Positions 5,997 through 8,023 of a stretch of 8,023 nt of DNA are shown here, piece by piece; the stretch's first letter is position 1, and every line of letters begins with the position of its first letter. This DNA is from Desulfovibrionaceae bacterium. Its GTDB lineage: Bacteria > Desulfobacterota > Desulfovibrionia > Desulfovibrionales > Desulfovibrionaceae. The stretch covers positions 1 through 8,023 of the forward strand of contig JAUNSE010000079.1 of assembly GCA_030539415.1 (NCBI GenBank), written 5' to 3'. A program made the position numbers and the translations under genes. The notes beneath the pieces are model-generated. The model was not told where the DNA came from and did not search any database. It was given only the letters and a program-made list of their open reading frames with translations.

Positions 5997-6703
5997 GCCG
6001 TCCTCCCGCACGCGGCGAGCTGCCGCGCATCAGGCCCGCAGCCAGAGGTCGCGGGCGTCCTGTCGGCCATATCGTCCACCTTTCTTATCTGTCGCGCCGG
6101 CACGCCGGCAACCAGGGTGCCCGGGGCCGCGTCCTTCGCGACCACGGCTCCGGCCGCCACAATGGCGTTTTCGCCTATGGTCACGCCGGGCAGCACGATG
6201 GCGCCGGCCCCTATCCAGACATTGTTCTCTATATGTATGGGAGCGGGATGGTTCTCGCAGCGCCGTGCCGGGAAGAGACCGTGATTGATGGTGGCCAGGA
6301 CCACCCGGTGGCCTATGAGCACATTGTCGCCGATATAGATGCCGCCCTGATCCTGAAAGCAGCAGCCGGCGTTGATGAAGACGTTCCTGCCCAGAAAGAT
6401 GTTGCGGCCGAAGTCCGTGTAGAACGGCGGAAAGAGCCCGAAGCCCTTGTCCACCGGCCGTCCGGTGATCCGCGCCATGAGCGCGCGCAGCTCGTCGGGA
6501 CTGTGGTACGCGCCGCTGAGCTCCGCCGTAAGGCGCATGGCCTGGTTGCTGCAGGCCAGAAGCACCCTGTGCTCGGCGGTTCCGGCCGTGATGACCCGGC
6601 CCTCGCGCATCGCCCGGCAGAGGGCACTGACGGCCTCTTCCCGGCAGCAGCCGGCTTCCGCCTCCATATCTGTCATCATGTCCATTGCTGTGTCCGCGCG
6701 CAT
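5993..6703 (-). CDS. LacA/Maa/NodL-type hexapeptide-repeat O-acetyltransferase
   Basis: This 236-residue protein has an N-terminal helical region (about 20-85) like the maltose acetyltransferase domain. Left-handed beta-helix hexapeptide repeats follow from about 98 to 205 (NIFLGRNVFINAG, GGIYIGDNVLIG, NVWIGAGAIVLPGVTIGENAIVAAGAVV). His141 in ATINHGLFPARR corresponds to the catalytic histidine of the galactoside/maltose acetyltransferases, and it ends with the family's GVPAR block at 200-204. The family transfers acetyl from acetyl-CoA to a sugar-like hydroxyl in the cytosol; the acceptor is unknown. The final 26 residues extend past the usual end and cover the next gene's ribosome binding site. 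The start at 6703 follows GGAGGAGG, five bases away. A longer frame back to 6958 has no such signal. First gene of an operon with the DUF362 gene, divergent from the LysR gene. Confidence 0.9.
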   Translation of the reverse strand: MRADTAMDMMTDMEAEAGCCREEAVSALCRAMREGRVITAGTAEHRVLLACSNQAMRLTAELSGAYHSPDELRALMARITGRPVDKGFGLFPPFYTDFGRNIFLGRNVFINAGCCFQDQGGIYIGDNVLIGHRVVLATINHGLFPARRCENHPAPIHIENNVWIGAGAIVLPGVTIGENAIVAAGAVVAKDAAPGTLVAGVPARQIRKVDDMADRTPATSGCGPDARQLAACGRTA

Positions 6704-6714
6704 GCCGGCCTCCT
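6701..6714 (-). repeat. 14-bp inverted repeat, left copy, covering the acetyltransferase start
   Basis: Read on the minus strand this is AGGAGGCCGGCATG, ribosome binding site plus start codon. It is identical to plus-strand 6974-6987 at the LysR gene. The two copies bracket the divergent promoter region. Confidence 0.7.
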
Positions 6715-6847
6715 CCGTATCGCAGCCATGCCCCGTCCGTATTGTTCCTTCAATGCCATTGCCGTTTCCGTCTGCCGGACCGGCCGGCTGAGGTCCCGCC
6801 CTGCCTCGAATCGGCCGACTTCCGGCGGGGCAGACCGGGCGGAGCTT

Positions 6848-6870
6848 CGGGTCCGGGGGGATTGGACCCG
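6848..6870. other. Stem-loop in the divergent intergenic region
   Basis: CGGGTCC (6848-6854) and GGACCCG (6864-6870) form a 7-bp perfect stem with a 9-base G-rich loop. Flanking GCTT before and CTTC after do not extend it. It would lie in the leader of the acetyltransferase-DUF362 transcript if that transcript starts in the AT-rich part at 6903-6955. No T-tract follows. Confidence 0.4.
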
Positions 6871-6902
6871 CTTCCGCCTTCCGTGCTTTCCTGTCTACCG
6901 AT

Positions 6903-6931
6903 TTGCCCAAGCAATAGCAAATACTTATATT
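6903..6931 (+). promoter_or_regulatory. Sigma-70-type promoter of the LysR gene
   Basis: TTGCCC (6903-6908) and TATATT (6926-6931) are separated by 17 bases and match the -35 and -10 consensus at 4/6 and 5/6. This is the most AT-rich stretch of the window. Transcription would begin near 6938, leaving a leader of about 47 bases. A TTGACA at 6939-6944 is perfect as a -35, but no good -10 follows it at the right distance. Confidence 0.55.
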
Positions 6932-6933
6932 GC
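6911..6933. promoter_or_regulatory. Candidate LysR-type binding dyad overlapping the lysR -10 element
   Basis: GCAATA (6911-6916) and TATTGC (6928-6933) are perfect inverted arms 11 bases apart. Inside it ATA-N9-TAT (6914-6928) gives the T-N11-A pattern typical of LysR-type regulators (T6915, A6927). It covers the TATATT hexamer, which would allow autorepression and control of the divergent operon. ATAG recurs at 6914, 6934 and 6944, at helical-turn spacing. Confidence 0.45.
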
Positions 6934-6973
6934 ATAGCTTGACATAGTTTTCATGCATGGGTAAGGAAGGTAA

Positions 6974-6987
6974 AGGAGGCCGGCATG
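6974..6987 (+). repeat. 14-bp inverted repeat, right copy, covering the LysR start
   Basis: AGGAGGCCGGCATG is identical, in opposite orientation, to 6714-6701. It contains the ribosome binding site and start codon of the LysR gene. Confidence 0.7.
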
Positions 6988-7872
6988 GAACTGAGACATC
7001 TGCGTTCCTTCCTGGCCGTCGCCCGCGAGCAGAGCATCTCCGGGGCGGCCAGAGTGCTACACATCACCCAGCCCAGCCTCTCCAGGCAGATCATGGACCT
7101 GGAGGAGGAGATGGGCGCCCGCCTGTTCGAGCGGGGCAGCCGCAAAATCACCCTGACCGCGCAGGGCCTGCTCCTGCGCAAGCGCGCGGGCCAGATCATG
7201 GAGCTCGTGCAGAAGACGCAGGAGGAGGTCTCGGCACCGGAGGAGCTTGACGGCGTCATCCGCATCGGCGCCGGGGAGACGCGCGCCTTCTCCACCCTGG
7301 CCGTCGTTCTGAACGGGCTCACCGCCGAACACCCTTCGGTCAGGCACGAGCTCTTCAGCGGCAACGCCGACGATGTCATGGAGCGCCTGGACAAGGGCCT
7401 TCTGGATTTCGGCGTCTTCATCGAGCCGCACGACGTCACCCGCTACGACTATCTGCGCCTGCCCCATGCCGACAGATGGGGCGTGCTGATGCGGAGGGAC
7501 AGTCCCCTGGCGGAGCGATCCTCTGTGCGGCCGGAGGATCTGCGCGATGTGCCCCTGACCGTCTCACGCCAGTCTCTTGAAGGCGGCCAGCTTGCCTCGT
7601 GGCTTGCGGCCGTGCCCGGCGAGCCGCGGCTTGCCGGCTCCTACAATCTGCTCTTCAACGCCGCCCTCATGGCCGAGAGCGGCGCAGGCTGCGTCCTCTG
7701 TCTGGAGGGCATTGTGCGGATCACCGAAGACGGCCCGCTGCGCTTCCGCCCCCTGGAACCGGCCCTGACCTCGCATGTGGACCTTGTCTGGAACAAGAAC
7801 CAGCTCTTCTCCAAGCCCTCGGAGCTCTTTCTTTCGCGCGTGCGGGCCGCCATCGGGGCCGGCACCCTCTGA
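6985..7872 (+). CDS. LysR-type transcriptional regulator
   Basis: The protein has 295 residues, a typical family length. The N-terminal winged helix-turn-helix is clear: MELRHLRSFLAVAREQSISGAARVLHITQPSLSR at 1-34, then ARLFER at 45-50 and LTAQG at 57-61. A linker helix follows to about 85, then a periplasmic-binding-protein-like effector domain from about 90 to 290 (IRIGAGETRAF start; LDFGVFIEP near 130). It should act as a tetramer that binds T-N11-A dyads and responds to a small ligand, which cannot be named. The start is fixed by AAAGGAGG five bases upstream. It is divergent from the acetyltransferase-DUF362 operon, 281 bases away, and is probably its regulator and its own. The aldo/keto reductase operon may be in the same regulon. 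It is monocistronic, ending 10 bases before a strong terminator. Confidence 0.95.
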   Translation: MELRHLRSFLAVAREQSISGAARVLHITQPSLSRQIMDLEEEMGARLFERGSRKITLTAQGLLLRKRAGQIMELVQKTQEEVSAPEELDGVIRIGAGETRAFSTLAVVLNGLTAEHPSVRHELFSGNADDVMERLDKGLLDFGVFIEPHDVTRYDYLRLPHADRWGVLMRRDSPLAERSSVRPEDLRDVPLTVSRQSLEGGQLASWLAAVPGEPRLAGSYNLLFNAALMAESGAGCVLCLEGIVRITEDGPLRFRPLEPALTSHVDLVWNKNQLFSKPSELFLSRVRAAIGAGTL

Positions 7873-7882
7873 AAATAGCGAA

Positions 7883-7909
7883 GGGCACCGCCATGGCGGT
7901 GCCCTCTTT
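7883..7909 (+). terminator. Intrinsic terminator of the LysR gene
   Basis: Bases 7883-7904 are a perfect 22-bp palindrome with arms GGGCACCGC and GCGGTGCCC around CATG, followed by TCTTT. The stem gains one further A-T pair at 7882/7905. It begins 10 bases after the stop codon. Confidence 0.85.
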
Positions 7910-7916
7910 CAAAATC

Positions 7917-7930
7917 CTCCCCTGCGGGAG
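7917..7930. other. Second small hairpin after the LysR terminator
   Basis: CTCCC (7917-7921) and GGGAG (7926-7930) form a 5-bp stem with a CTGC loop, just beyond the main terminator. It could act as a back-up terminator on the minus strand, but no strong T-tract is present. Confidence 0.3.
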
Positions 7931-7948
7931 ACGCATCTTTGACAAAAT

Positions 7949-7964
7949 ATAACCGAACGGTCAA
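7949..7964. promoter_or_regulatory. Palindrome copy 6, right of the LysR gene
   Basis: The sequence is ATAACCGAACGGTCAA. It differs from the shared consensus at the first base (A for T), and its centre is AA as in copy 4. A consensus -35 TTGACA lies just before it (7939-7944), but the hexamer 17 bases later (CAAATC) is a poor -10. If it is an operator, the target gene begins beyond the window. Confidence 0.5.
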
Positions 7965-8023
7965 ATCCAGCCTTTTCGGGGGACTTCCAAAGCTTCGTTA
8001 TGCAATCTTCCGACCCGTCCAGC

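Noticed and set aside
4509..6284. 591-codon plus-strand open frame opposite the DUF362 and acetyltransferase genes
   Set aside because: No ribosome binding site, no family resemblance, and it mirrors two strong minus-strand genes whose ATGA overlap and motifs are clear.
6704..6958. Longer N-terminus for the acetyltransferase, starting at 6958
   Set aside because: It would read through the divergent promoter region; ATG 6703 has an excellent GGAGGAGG signal and gives the usual family start.
8000..8023. Possible gene start ATGCAATC at the right edge
   Set aside because: There is no ribosome binding site and only eight codons are visible, so it cannot be supported.

Overview
The window is G+C-rich and gene-dense. 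It carries two features on the plus strand at the left, a left-facing block of two two-gene operons in the middle, and one right-facing regulator gene at the right. The overall style suggests a Gram-negative proteobacterium with a Tat export system: strong purine-rich ribosome binding sites, ATGA stop/start overlaps, and two Tat-exported redox-type proteins. An anaerobic Desulfovibrionaceae-like organism would fit, but this is an impression from gene content and was not tested.

Layout. Bases 1-156 are the 3' end of ispF (or of an ispDF fusion), followed by a strong intrinsic terminator. Bases 361-1596 encode a 12-helix-type MFS transporter. A 502-bp convergent gap follows. On the minus strand, 3888-2932 encodes an aldo/keto reductase and 2935-2099 a Tat-exported flavodoxin-fold protein with an Isf-type four-cysteine motif; the two genes overlap by ATGA. 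A 746-bp gap without a convincing gene separates this pair from a second minus-strand pair. That pair is a LacA/Maa-type hexapeptide O-acetyltransferase (6703-5993) overlapping by ATGA with a Tat-exported DUF362 protein (5996-4635). Divergent from it, 6985-7872 encodes a LysR-type regulator with a good promoter and a perfect terminator hairpin.

Working together. The LysR gene diverges from the acetyltransferase/DUF362 operon in the classic arrangement of a LysR regulator and its target. Each left-facing operon pairs a cytosolic enzyme with a Tat-exported protein, so the block looks like an envelope redox or modification module. Its substrate cannot be told from sequence.

The most unusual signal is not a gene. 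A palindrome of consensus TTRACYGWAYGGTYAA occurs six times (285-300, 1830-1845, 4114-4129, 4244-4259, 4490-4505, 7949-7964). All copies are intergenic, and two extend to 24 bp with 11 of 12 pairs. The architecture resembles a TetR-family operator, but one copy lies between convergent genes with nothing to control and three crowd into one gap. Copies 1 and 2 also share a further 44-bp upstream block (34/44 identical, no gaps, same spacing). The set is therefore either a dense regulon for a regulator encoded elsewhere or a small dispersed intergenic repeat family.
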